From: Labrenzia sp. R4_2
GTDB lineage: Bacteria; Pseudomonadota; Alphaproteobacteria; Rhizobiales; Stappiaceae
DNA: 64,000 bases
Reading direction: 5' to 3'
Assembly (NCBI RefSeq): GCF_017743865.1
Contig: NZ_JAGHRJ010000001.1
Span: forward strand, 310,001-374,000
In this document: piece by piece, positions 19,301-26,789 of the stretch
Layout: each line of letters opens with the position of its first letter
How positions within the stretch are numbered: position 1 is the stretch's first letter
Notes under the pieces: generated by a model
What the model saw: the letters and a program-made list of their open reading frames with translations, nothing else
What the model was told of the DNA's origin: nothing
Databases searched by the model: none
Made by a program: the position numbers and the translations under genes

Positions 19301-19640
19301 CGCAAGCTACGTTGGACATGCCGCCGGCAGCGTTGTGAACAATGGGGCGCAGTATCTTGCGGCCGGTGATTTCCGGATGACGGTTGATTTCGCCCGCCGC
19401 ACCGGATCTGCCAACATCGCCAATTTCGATGGCCGCACATTTGGCGCGGATCTGACCGAACGCGCCGTTGATGTCGGAAACCAGTTTTCCGGAAACTTGG
19501 TTGGCAGTGTTGGATCAGGTTCCATTAACACCTCAATCGTCGGCGGCCCGTCATCCAACTATGACGGCGTGATCGGCAACTTCAATGCGGTCGACGGAAC
19601 TTGGTCGGCGAGCGGCATCGTTGCTGGCGAGATGAACTGA
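16350..19640 (+). CDS. FecR-domain protein with C-terminal TbpB-like barrel (candidate Slam cargo)
   Basis: A 1096-residue exported protein with a signal peptide ending near residue 35 (TVQA-TTV). There is no lipobox Cys, so it is predicted soluble or surface-released. Residues about 55-190 form a FecR domain (GSGLVQVLLNDGSTFTVG, VSVKTPVGTIGIRGG). Residues about 290-355 are a Gly/Asp/Thr-rich linker. Beyond lies a long beta-rich region with a second Pro/Gly linker near 830-860. The last ~165 residues start at ECTCAFLEWGYWG, show many short strands, and end YDGVIGNFNAVDGTWSASGI, resembling the 8-stranded TbpB/HpuA-type barrel that Slam recognises. It has a strong GGGAGG site and is clearly cotranscribed with the upstream gene. 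The ligand or partner is unknown. Confidence 0.75.
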   Translation: MMPTSKFSLPAHMRWAAVGATALLSLLVNETVQATTVGTAAAVNTDAFGTPPGAVRQVKLLGDNVLYNERIETSGSGLVQVLLNDGSTFTVGANSDLVIDEFVYDPNAGTGKLVASFGKGVVRFVGGKVSKQKGGVSVKTPVGTIGIRGGMANLNLNGDNPVFSLLFGDELTFTGSDGTNRRIYSAGYSLQVGTGGQRGGVRRTTPADLASAQSGLTARSGQSGGTRTPPTARQIARSGVPNINSRLGHIRTAPVPKPRSVQPRSPARAEANLLQVQKNTQQRTINQLANEIIGGNDPTGGDEDTTDGKEDVAEGGGTTDKTGDGGGTPDRTGDDIDGGDIAGGTGDTGGETVETTDVVRILTAGVEFIPSWDTTHTVLAPGAQGLIGGSRGTDMPVTFTVGEITSGTATALYKAEVEGNKIYQFAFEGDGQYYYAQTYTDQDVVAQLGESDFIPVAPTVNPETEGNVTSYAWGVQYYHEDFAAFAHLPNVMPGGTTKFDIESMVVGIHGVGTDFSSFGDASGTQSIRIYDLATDPTLAFSLGTAGDGRTFTPLITEALFVNPLAAAELGESFLQDVTSTGLLMIESDPATLERAHYLAGSFHIDGTGETQKSFISLAVGDVAADEASGLLSMKTDRRGGHRIASSQSAALYSGPVGTIAGPDDGHFFGSNAQSFVFGNALADGGIDDAYDDSYVSQPDIFPAPATVSSSLHVARLSGTVDATILTRSDRTLSGYAAGVLESSINLSGQGVGPVVFASESAADLSVTFNGAEYSLGGSLTVRDSQDLDPDVAAYTVRFGSNSDGSSTDRATLIGNDLYAARDASNHLETYLTVDTVEPVVPGPGPDPNPDPYLYPTGGGGGTGPYTGLAEPRNEGLEGVQQAASRVASALASDAGHTLQQDPSQDANTYFVPNTLIGTADDAIMAGTTECTCAFLEWGYWGTKLSYDDTGGVLDGANSRKDAFHLGTWVAGDVTNAADLPTSGSASYVGHAAGSVVNNGAQYLAAGDFRMTVDFARRTGSANIANFDGRTFGADLTERAVDVGNQFSGNLVGSVGSGSINTSIVGGPSSNYDGVIGNFNAVDGTWSASGIVAGEMN

Positions 19641-19941
19641 CCGCTGCAGATAGAAGCGTCTCTATCACCTACGGGTGAGGGGCTGCTCACAATGGCAAAT
19701 GGTCGGCCGTCATGCAGCATATTACAAAAGTGGGCCGCTGTATCCCCAGGCCTGCAACGGTCCTTAAGTGACTGAAAGTATTGGTTTTCCGTTGGGTTCA
19801 GGAAGTGGCGCGCAGTTTTCCGACAGGTATTTTCCCAAGTTGTGAAAAAACTTTGCCGGGGTGCTGGACAAGGATCAAACGAGCTTCTATAAGGACCGGG
19901 CTTTCGGCGGACGGGGCATGCCTCCCGCCACATCAAAGCAC
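19641..19941. other. Gene-free stretch before tRNA-Phe
   Basis: About 300 bases. It contains a minor CACC-TAC-GGGTG hairpin after the FecR gene and the presumed tRNA-Phe promoter. No coding frame or strong terminator was recognised. Confidence 0.4.
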
Positions 19942-20017
19942 GCCCAGATAGCTCAGTTGGTAGAGCAGCGGATTGAAAATCCGCGTGTCGGTGGTTCGAT
20001 TCCGCCTCTGGGCACCA
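19942..20017 (+). tRNA. tRNA-Phe (anticodon GAA)
   Basis: A 76-nt cloverleaf with encoded CCA. The acceptor is GCCCAGA/TCTGGGC, the D arm AGCTCAGTTGGTAGAGC, and the anticodon stem GCGGA/TCCGC surrounds TTGAAAA (GAA). The T arm is GGTGGTTCGATTCCGCC. No direct repeat of its 3' end, which would mark an integrated element, was noticed downstream. Confidence 0.97.
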
Positions 20018-20433
20018 CTTTTTCCTTCAAAGATTTCGCCAGTTTTAACAGCACGGCCGTGTGCTGTTCTCGAGATTCTGACTTCTGCCCGGCGGCGCCG
20101 ATTTGTAAAATCGAAAACCGGGGTAACCGGATATTGGTTAGGGACGCATATGGGCGCATTTGGAGTATCATCACTCCTTCATTTGCTTAATCCCTCACCA
20201 CACCAATACGCTAAAACGCTTCCAGCTGCGTGCCGTGGATGACTGCTTTCCAAAGCCCCTTCAACCTGCTTACACAGATTCAACGAATGAGTTTTGGCTA
20301 TCGCAGAACACCTTACAAGGAAGGCACACCATGAATTTCAACTGAACGCAAAGCCAATTCAATCTGCTCGAGAACCGGACGCTTTAGAGCAAGACAGCAA
20401 TGATTTGAGCCCTGGGACCGAGCGGCCAAACTC
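20018..20433. other. Gene-free stretch between tRNA-Phe and batD
   Basis: About 415 bases with no convincing reading frame, repeat or terminator on either strand. Base composition is more mixed than in neighbouring genes. Confidence 0.4.
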
Positions 20434-21729
20434 CTAACGCCCAACAGGATTAAGGGGTGGCAGGGGTGTTTTGGATCTTCGCCGGGCCTGCGTTTTCGCC
20501 TCATGACGGACAACGGCGGCAGAGGTCTTGATCTGCGACCAGGCATCATGGACAGATACTCTTGAGGCTTGGCTTTGACTGCCATAAAGGGCACTGCCCA
20601 AAGCTGTAAACCCATGCTCAAGGGGTGCGCAGTCAGGTTGGATCTCCGAAGACTTTAACCGCTGTTTCCACAAAAGTCCGCTTGTGATAGCTGCCGAATA
20701 ATCCCGGGCGTCGATGGCCTTTTTGAAGTGCCGGTAAGCAAAATATTCAGTCGCCTCATACTTTGCTTTTGCTCCATGGAAAAAGGTCACTGCTTTCGGG
20801 CCAAACTTGCGCAAAAGCCACACGAAAAGACCTATCAGTAGCAGCGCAGCAGCGCCCCAATACGCCATGGATCGCCAGTTCAATGCCTCTGATTGCGGTT
20901 CTGCCGCCACCGGCGGGCCAGTCACAGCCAGATCAATCGCTGGAACGCTCACCGTTTCGACCTTTTCGCTGGTGAGGTTGTACCAGGAGAGTTTCTGTTC
21001 AGGAATCCGATAGTTGCCGGCGTTTTCAGGGACGATTGTAACTGTTTCCGTGCGGGTGCCGGATAACTGGCCCCGGTTTTCGGTCTCATTCAGAACCGGC
21101 GACGCGGGATAGTAGCTGAGGCCCTCATCCGGGTCTCCAGCACCAATTGGCGGTACAAACATCGGAGCGACCCCGGTGACCTTGATTGTGGTGGTTAAGG
21201 TCAGTGCATCTCCGGCAGACAGATCATCCGGTGTTCTGTCGACCTCCCGGGTCAGTGTCAGGGCGATTGCGGCCACAAAGGGCGTCAGATCCCTGGCGCT
21301 ATCTGGCGCCTCGCCAACAATGGCAAAAGGCGCAACGTCAACCGCTGTTTTGATTGGCTGGCGGGTATCCGGATCCGCATAGGTGATTGTCACCGGGCCT
21401 CCGGGGATTTGGAAGGTTCCGGGCACCATGGGATAAAGACGGTAGGCGCGTGCAACCCCGGACCAGGTGTCGCCGTTGACCCGTTCGCTGGTTGGACTTG
21501 ACGCGCGCGATGGGAGCCGGACGACGACATTTTGCGCTTCGAAACTCGGGAACTCTGGTGCCGTCGGCATCCAGGTTGGCACCAGGATCGTAATCCGGAA
21601 GATCAGCGGCTGGCCAGGGATTGCAGCGTCCTGTTCAAGCGTCGTCCGGACGATCGGCTGCGGCGCTTCCTGAGCCTGAACGGCAGCGGAAAACAGAAAA
21701 AGCCAAAGGGCGAAGATGGCGCAGATCAT
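20434..21729 (-). CDS. batD: BatD-like protein
   Basis: A 431-residue membrane-anchored protein. It has a signal peptide (about 1-19), then a beta-rich periplasmic part with the BatD pattern PGQPLIFRITI and repeated immunoglobulin-like strands. A transmembrane helix lies near 290-308 (YWGAAALLLIGLFVWLLRKFG), followed by a helical cytoplasmic tail. It is last in the MoxR-vWA operon and overlaps the previous gene by 4 bases. Bat proteins are linked to stress tolerance and envelope protein assembly; the exact role is unknown. Confidence 0.85.
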   Translation of the reverse strand: MICAIFALWLFLFSAAVQAQEAPQPIVRTTLEQDAAIPGQPLIFRITILVPTWMPTAPEFPSFEAQNVVVRLPSRASSPTSERVNGDTWSGVARAYRLYPMVPGTFQIPGGPVTITYADPDTRQPIKTAVDVAPFAIVGEAPDSARDLTPFVAAIALTLTREVDRTPDDLSAGDALTLTTTIKVTGVAPMFVPPIGAGDPDEGLSYYPASPVLNETENRGQLSGTRTETVTIVPENAGNYRIPEQKLSWYNLTSEKVETVSVPAIDLAVTGPPVAAEPQSEALNWRSMAYWGAAALLLIGLFVWLLRKFGPKAVTFFHGAKAKYEATEYFAYRHFKKAIDARDYSAAITSGLLWKQRLKSSEIQPDCAPLEHGFTALGSALYGSQSQASRVSVHDAWSQIKTSAAVVRHEAKTQARRRSKTPLPPLNPVGR

Positions 21730-23267
21730 TTTTGACCCCGTGCAGCTTCAAGTGCGAACCGAGATCTTAGGAAGTCGCCTGTGCTGGTGTCCACCGTGCG
21801 CATCCATTGTTCGGCGGTTTCCGGAACGGTTTCTGATGTGCTCTGTGGTGGCTGCTGGCTGTCTGTGCCGCGCCCTGCCTCATTGTCATAAACAACATCG
21901 TCCGCGCCGATGCCGCTATCTTCTCCGGTATCTGATTGTTCGCGTGTCGTTTCAATGTAGTCGAGAATGTAACGCGCAAGTTCCAGATTGTGCTGTGCTG
22001 CTTTGTTGTCCGGATCCCGGTCCACGGCTTTTTCAAAGGCGGCAATGGCAGGCCGGTAAGAGCGGGATTTGATTAGTGAGAGACCTTCCCCCATCGCTGC
22101 GTCCGGACTGTCCTGCCAGGCATAGAGCTCTGCTGCTTCTTCATATTTGCCGGCCCGGTAGAGCGCGGTCGCCTTCCATAATGGATCTTCAAAAAGGTCT
22201 GCTGCTGTTTGATAGTCCTTGTTTTCAAAGGCCATCTGCCCCTGCTGATCGGGAGTGAAGAACCAGTCTTTCCAGCCCTCAGCACGGGCCTCTACGCCGG
22301 AAAAAGCAAAACTGGCCGCAACCAAGACCACCGCCCATTGCATGGTCCATCCCCGGCGGAACCAAAAGAGCAACAAGACCGCTGCGGGCAGGGCAAAGAT
22401 CCACCCCTCGTCCTGCCATTGCTGGCGTTCATCCTGTGAGAGCGCGGCCTCATAGGCCGCCGTGATGCGGCGCTGGACAGTCGATACATCGCTGCGGTCC
22501 GCCGTCAACTCGACAACAGCTGTCCCGGCAATCTGGTTCAGTTTATCGGCCGCGCCAGGGTCCCGGCTGGCAAGCCAGAACAGGAGCGGAACGCCGTCTT
22601 CAGCGGCATGCGTGTTGAAGGCCGACAGGTCTGCATCGGTAATTCGGTCGAGCAAGAAGAGGATCGTCCCGGGCGCTTCCTGGGCGGCCAGGATAGTGGC
22701 GGCCAAGGAGAGCGCGCCGCGTGCGGATTCTCCGTCCCGCGGCATGACACTCGGGTCGAGCCCCTCCAGAAATGGTTTGATCACATCCGGATCTTCCGTC
22801 GGTGGGACGACCTGATGCGCGGTTCCCGCATAGGCGACAAGCGCGGTTTTGGCGCCTGCTCGGTCTTCAAGGAGGTCCAGCACCTTGTGTTTGGCGCGCT
22901 CCAGCCGGCTCGGCGGAATGTCGGTGGCCGTCATTGACTTGGAAACCTTGAGGACGACAACAAGCGGCGCGGTATCTGCGACAAGCGGGTTTGCAACCCG
23001 CGACCACGTCGGCCCGGCCGCGGAGAGAACCAGGAGAGCGAGCAGCAGGGCAACACCATCGATCGGGCGCAGGCGTTGGTGTTCCTCATCGCCGACGGTG
23101 AGGGCGGTGGCCAGATGCGGGGCGATGACATCGGGAAGGTCGATCCCTTGCGCCGTTGCACGGCGCACCAGCCACCAAAGCGCGGCGATTGGGGCCAGCG
23201 ACAACAGCCATAAGGGGCGGATGAAATGAAAGGCGGCCAGGATGTCGGCGACGTGATCGGTGGTCAT
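21726..23267 (-). CDS. BatB/BatC-type fusion: vWA domain plus TPR
   Basis: A 513-residue protein. N-terminal hydrophobic helices (residues about 15-30 and 65-80) flank a von Willebrand A domain at about 90-290. Its MIDAS-like strand reads LVVVLKVSKSMTATD, so the second MIDAS position is Lys rather than Asp. A further helix lies near 310-330. TPR repeats at about 340-440 (MAFENKDYQTAADLF, YRAGKYEEAAELY, AIAAFEKAVDRDPDNKAAQHNLELAR) correspond to BatC. It overlaps both neighbours by 4 bases. Confidence 0.85.
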   Translation of the reverse strand: MTTDHVADILAAFHFIRPLWLLSLAPIAALWWLVRRATAQGIDLPDVIAPHLATALTVGDEEHQRLRPIDGVALLLALLVLSAAGPTWSRVANPLVADTAPLVVVLKVSKSMTATDIPPSRLERAKHKVLDLLEDRAGAKTALVAYAGTAHQVVPPTEDPDVIKPFLEGLDPSVMPRDGESARGALSLAATILAAQEAPGTILFLLDRITDADLSAFNTHAAEDGVPLLFWLASRDPGAADKLNQIAGTAVVELTADRSDVSTVQRRITAAYEAALSQDERQQWQDEGWIFALPAAVLLLFWFRRGWTMQWAVVLVAASFAFSGVEARAEGWKDWFFTPDQQGQMAFENKDYQTAADLFEDPLWKATALYRAGKYEEAAELYAWQDSPDAAMGEGLSLIKSRSYRPAIAAFEKAVDRDPDNKAAQHNLELARYILDYIETTREQSDTGEDSGIGADDVVYDNEAGRGTDSQQPPQSTSETVPETAEQWMRTVDTSTGDFLRSRFALEAARGQK

Positions 23268-24247
23268 GCCGCCCTCCGCCGGGTTTTACGGGTGTGGAGG
23301 AGTGCCAGCGTGCCAATGCCGATCAGCGCAGCCAATATCAGAAGCAAATGCCCAAGCGGTTCTCTCGGGCGGAACGAGCGGGTTTCCACTTCCCGCGGCT
23401 TTTGAGCGTCGATCCGGGCATAGATCTCAGCAAGGCCGTTCTCATCTCCCGCAAAGTAGTAGGTTCCGCCTGCCGCATCCGAGATACTTTTCAAGGTACG
23501 TTCGTCCAGCCGCTGATCCCCGGTTCCTGCCGGATCGCCGACGCCGATCGAAATGATTTCTATGCCTTCCTTCGCTGCAATCGCGGCCGCATTGACCGGG
23601 GTCATGCGGCTGCCGGTATCAGCCCCATCGCTCAGCAGAATCAACAGCCTGTCGTCAATTTCGCTCGCCTGAAAGGTCTTGATCGACAGGCCGATTGCAT
23701 CTCCGAGCACGGTATGCGGCCCGGCCATGCCAACTTCGGTTTGCTCAAGAAGCGCACGGACGGAGGCAAGGTCTTCGGTAAAGGGCGCCTGGACGAAGGC
23801 CTTGGCGCCAAAGACGACCAGGGCGACCCGGTCGCCATCGCGTTCTGAAATGAAGTCACCGACAACCCGTTTGACCGCATCCAGGCGCTGCGTGCGTTCG
23901 CCGTCTTGCGAGATAAAGTCAACCTGATCCATTGAGCCGGAGATATCGATCGCGAGCATAACATCACGGGCCGCTTTTTCCTGAATGATCGGCTCGCCGA
24001 CATGTTCGGGGGCTGCGAGCGCTGTGATCAAAAGGCCCCAAATTGCGATGGCGGCAAGGTTTTGCAATGTCGTGCGTTTGAAAATTACCGAACCGGCTTT
24101 CGGTGATTGGCCGGCCGCGTCCGCGAGCCGGCGGAAGAATGGAAACCGCAACGCTGAAACGTGTTCCTGGTGGGGCGGCAAAAGGAGATAGACAACAAGC
24201 GGCAGTGGCACCAGAAAAAAGGCATAGGGGTGGGCAAATTCGATCAT
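23264..24247 (-). CDS. BatA-type vWA-domain membrane protein
   Basis: A 327-residue protein with two N-terminal hydrophobic segments. The vWA domain at about 85-280 has an intact MIDAS DxSxS (LAIDISGSMDQVDF). A conserved GDRVALVVFGAKAFVQAPFT block, an LLSDGADTGS strand and a C-terminal helix follow. It is the metal-binding member of the paired vWA proteins in MoxR operons. It overlaps the DUF4381 gene and the BatB/C gene by 4 bases each. Confidence 0.92.
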   Translation of the reverse strand: MIEFAHPYAFFLVPLPLVVYLLLPPHQEHVSALRFPFFRRLADAAGQSPKAGSVIFKRTTLQNLAAIAIWGLLITALAAPEHVGEPIIQEKAARDVMLAIDISGSMDQVDFISQDGERTQRLDAVKRVVGDFISERDGDRVALVVFGAKAFVQAPFTEDLASVRALLEQTEVGMAGPHTVLGDAIGLSIKTFQASEIDDRLLILLSDGADTGSRMTPVNAAAIAAKEGIEIISIGVGDPAGTGDQRLDERTLKSISDAAGGTYYFAGDENGLAEIYARIDAQKPREVETRSFRPREPLGHLLLILAALIGIGTLALLHTRKTRRRAA

Positions 24248-24714
24248 GCTGCCGCACCTTTGTGTCTTTTGATCCAGGTCCGGATCAACGGCTTCAGATC
24301 GGCGCCACTACTGGTTTTCTTGTAAGGCGCTTCGGCGATGGCCTTCCCCGGTCCGTCCGAAAAGCCAGTTCCGCCATACGCATGATCCAGAAAGGTGAGC
24401 CAATCCGGGCCATGCAGTGCGGCCACGTCCTGACGCGCATAAGCTGAGAGGGCTGTCCGGCGCAGCAGCTCGGCAAGCCGCTGTGGATCGTTTGGGCAGG
24501 ACGCGAGTTCAGCCAGCGCCTCACGACGGTAGGCCGTTTTCCGGCGCCAGAGCAGAAACCTCCAGCAGCCAACTCCAATGATCACAAGCAGAATTGCGCC
24601 CAGCCACAGCCATCCGGCCGTTTGTGGCAACATGGAAACGGGCGCGGGATCAGGCACTGGCTCCAGCAGATCGATCAGTTCGGTAAGATTGAGGCCGTCC
24701 CACGCATCAATCAT
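24244..24714 (-). CDS. DUF4381 domain-containing protein
   Basis: A 156-residue protein with one transmembrane helix at about 33-55 (LWLGAILLVIIGVGCWRFLLW). A helical cytoplasmic domain with RREALAELA, LAELLRRTALSAY and GPDWLTFLD follows, characteristic of DUF4381. This family occurs only beside MoxR, DUF58 and vWA genes. It overlaps its neighbours by 4 bases, as do all junctions from DUF58 to BatD. Confidence 0.9.
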   Translation of the reverse strand: MIDAWDGLNLTELIDLLEPVPDPAPVSMLPQTAGWLWLGAILLVIIGVGCWRFLLWRRKTAYRREALAELASCPNDPQRLAELLRRTALSAYARQDVAALHGPDWLTFLDHAYGGTGFSDGPGKAIAEAPYKKTSSGADLKPLIRTWIKRHKGAAA

Positions 24715-25715
24715 GGCAATGGCCGCCTGCCTACAGAGGTCAGCCCGGTTAGCCGTCGGACCTGCGGGATCGTGTCTTCACCAGCGCTCAACGGCAGAAC
24801 CGGGAGACCATAGCGTTTTTGCCAGCTGAGGATTTCCGAAAGCCGGCCGGAGGAGAAATCGGCAAGGCGTTTGTGGATCTCTCCACTGGCCGTATCTAGT
24901 TCGACTTGGAGCTCCCCGTCCGAAACAACCAGTTTGAGACCGGCCGGGATCTCTCCGGCGATTGGATCGGTCACCGGACATAAGATCAGGTCATTGGTGC
25001 TGGCGATCCGGCCGATCAGCGACGCGGTTTGTTCGTCCACACCATCGAAGTCGGAAATCACGATGACAAGGTGGTTCCTGCGGGCGATCCGGGCGGCAGT
25101 TCTCAGGGGTGTATTCAGGGACATTGGCGTGCCGATGGCAGGGGCGTCCGCCCGCAAAAGCTGATTTGCCCGTGCAATTGCCGTCAAGAACCGGTCGCGT
25201 GTAGGACGGTTGGCTTTCGGTTTGATCTCTGCCCCAAACTCATCTCCGAATACGATTCCGCCAACCCGATCACCCTGGTCGAGAATACGAAACGCTGCCA
25301 GCGCAGCCGTTTCCGCTGCGATGACCGACTTCATGGCATGTTGCGTTCCGAAGAACATGGACATGCGCTGATCGACAAGGATCAGTGCCGGGCGGTCCCG
25401 CTCTTCGCTGTAGACCCGGACATGTGGCTTACCGGTGCGCGCGGTGACCTTCCAGTCAATCGTGCGTGGATCATCACCGGGCAGATAATCACGCAGTTCT
25501 TCGAAGTTGAGCCCCCGGCCGCGCAAACGGGAAGCATGCCGGCCATTGAAAACGCTCGCGGCCGGTTGACGCGGCAGAAAGCGCAAACCGCGTGCCTGGC
25601 CTTCTAGGGCGCGGAGTTGGGGGAGGGTGACATGAATGCGCGGGTCCACCTTGCCGGGCGGTTTCGTTGGCTTGGCTGTCAAACCTGTCCGGGTTCTGGC
25701 CGCGTGGTCGCGCAT
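24711..25715 (-). CDS. DUF58 domain-containing protein
   Basis: A 334-residue cytoplasmic protein. It has the central family block GRGLNFEELRDYLPGDDPRTIDWKVTAR, then a vWA-like region starting LILVDQRMSMFFG, in which the MIDAS residues are partly altered. It partners the MoxR ATPase encoded 23 bases upstream. The start is uncertain by a few residues because the N-terminus is low complexity. Confidence 0.92.
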   Translation of the reverse strand: MRDHAARTRTGLTAKPTKPPGKVDPRIHVTLPQLRALEGQARGLRFLPRQPAASVFNGRHASRLRGRGLNFEELRDYLPGDDPRTIDWKVTARTGKPHVRVYSEERDRPALILVDQRMSMFFGTQHAMKSVIAAETAALAAFRILDQGDRVGGIVFGDEFGAEIKPKANRPTRDRFLTAIARANQLLRADAPAIGTPMSLNTPLRTAARIARRNHLVIVISDFDGVDEQTASLIGRIASTNDLILCPVTDPIAGEIPAGLKLVVSDGELQVELDTASGEIHKRLADFSSGRLSEILSWQKRYGLPVLPLSAGEDTIPQVRRLTGLTSVGRRPLP

Positions 25716-25738
25716 CTCCGGGCTCCTTTCTCAGCACC

Positions 25739-26752
25739 TTACGTCAGAGCGACGGTCTTGATTATCTCATCGACCACGTTGTCTGGAGTGACGCCATCGC
25801 CTTCTGCCTCAAATGACAGGGTAAGACGGTGGCGGAAGACATCCGGTGCGATCGCCTGAACATCAAGCGGGTCGACATAATCGCGCCCATTGAGCCAGGC
25901 ATGCGTACGGCCGCATTTGTCCAAGGCAATTGACGCTCTTGGGCTCGCCCCAATTTCAATCCAGCGGCCGAGTTCATCTGAATAGGCCCCCGGTGTTCGG
26001 GTCGCATAGACGAGATCAGCCATGTATTTGGCAATCGCATCAGAGACATGAATGCCGGCAATCTCGGCTCGTGCTTCAAAGATGGCTGATTGAGGTATCG
26101 CCGGATTTTCATCGCTTTTTGCGGGTTCGTGAGCATCTTTCGCGTTTTTCGCGGATGCTGCCAGCGCCTTTTGCTCTTCGGCCCGGACCAGCTCAATGAC
26201 CTTTACCTCGTCCTCGACTGGCGGATAGCCGATCAAGACATGCATCAGAAACCGGTCCATCTGGGCTTCGGGGAGGGGATAGGTGCCCTCTTGTTCCACC
26301 GGGTTTTGCGTCGCCATCACCATGAACAGCGGTTCCATCTTGTGGGTCGTCCCGGACACCGTCACCTGCCGCTCTTCCATGGCCTCCAGAAGTGCTGCCT
26401 GCACCTTGGCCGGGGCGCGGTTGATCTCGTCGGCCAGGACGATGTTGGCGAAGACAGGACCCTGTTCGAACCGGAAAGTGCCTTCACCGCCAGCCTGATG
26501 GTAGACCTCGGTGCCGGTGACGTCCGAGGGCAGGAGATCCGGCGTGAACTGGATCCGGCTGAAATCGGCTTCCAGGTTCTTCGCCATCGCCTTGATTGCA
26601 CGGGTCTTTGCCAGTCCCGGCAGGCCTTCAACAAGCAAGTTGCCGTTGGCGAGCAGCCCAATGATCAACCGGTCAATCACACCCTCTTGGCCGATGATGG
26701 ATTGCTGCATGCGGGCCTTGAGGTCCTTGATCCTGGAAAGCGCATTCGACAT
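25739..26752 (-). CDS. MoxR-family AAA+ ATPase
   Basis: A 337-residue ATPase. It has an atypical Walker A region GLPGLAKTRAIKA, a Walker B IVLADEINRAPAKVQAALLEAMEE, sensor 1 MVMATQNPVEQEGTYPLPEAQMDRF and a C-terminal lid domain. The start MSNALSRIKDL at 26752 matches the family; a longer in-frame reading to 26935 overlaps the upstream permease gene and is rejected. A Lys/Glu/Ala-rich insertion lies near residues 215-235 (ASAKNAKDAHEPAK). It is the first gene of the bat-type operon and probably acts as chaperone for the vWA proteins. Confidence 0.93.
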   Translation of the reverse strand: MSNALSRIKDLKARMQQSIIGQEGVIDRLIIGLLANGNLLVEGLPGLAKTRAIKAMAKNLEADFSRIQFTPDLLPSDVTGTEVYHQAGGEGTFRFEQGPVFANIVLADEINRAPAKVQAALLEAMEERQVTVSGTTHKMEPLFMVMATQNPVEQEGTYPLPEAQMDRFLMHVLIGYPPVEDEVKVIELVRAEEQKALAASAKNAKDAHEPAKSDENPAIPQSAIFEARAEIAGIHVSDAIAKYMADLVYATRTPGAYSDELGRWIEIGASPRASIALDKCGRTHAWLNGRDYVDPLDVQAIAPDVFRHRLTLSFEAEGDGVTPDNVVDEIIKTVALT

Positions 26753-26789
26753 TGACGGGGTCCAATCTGCTAACTTCAAGAAAATTGTT

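Noticed and set aside
19861..20242. Reading frames across 19.9-20.2 kb
   Set aside because: They run through tRNA-Phe and have no family resemblance.
19942..20433. tRNA-Phe as an integration site for a mobile element
   Set aside because: No integrase gene and no repeat of the tRNA 3' end was seen downstream within the window.
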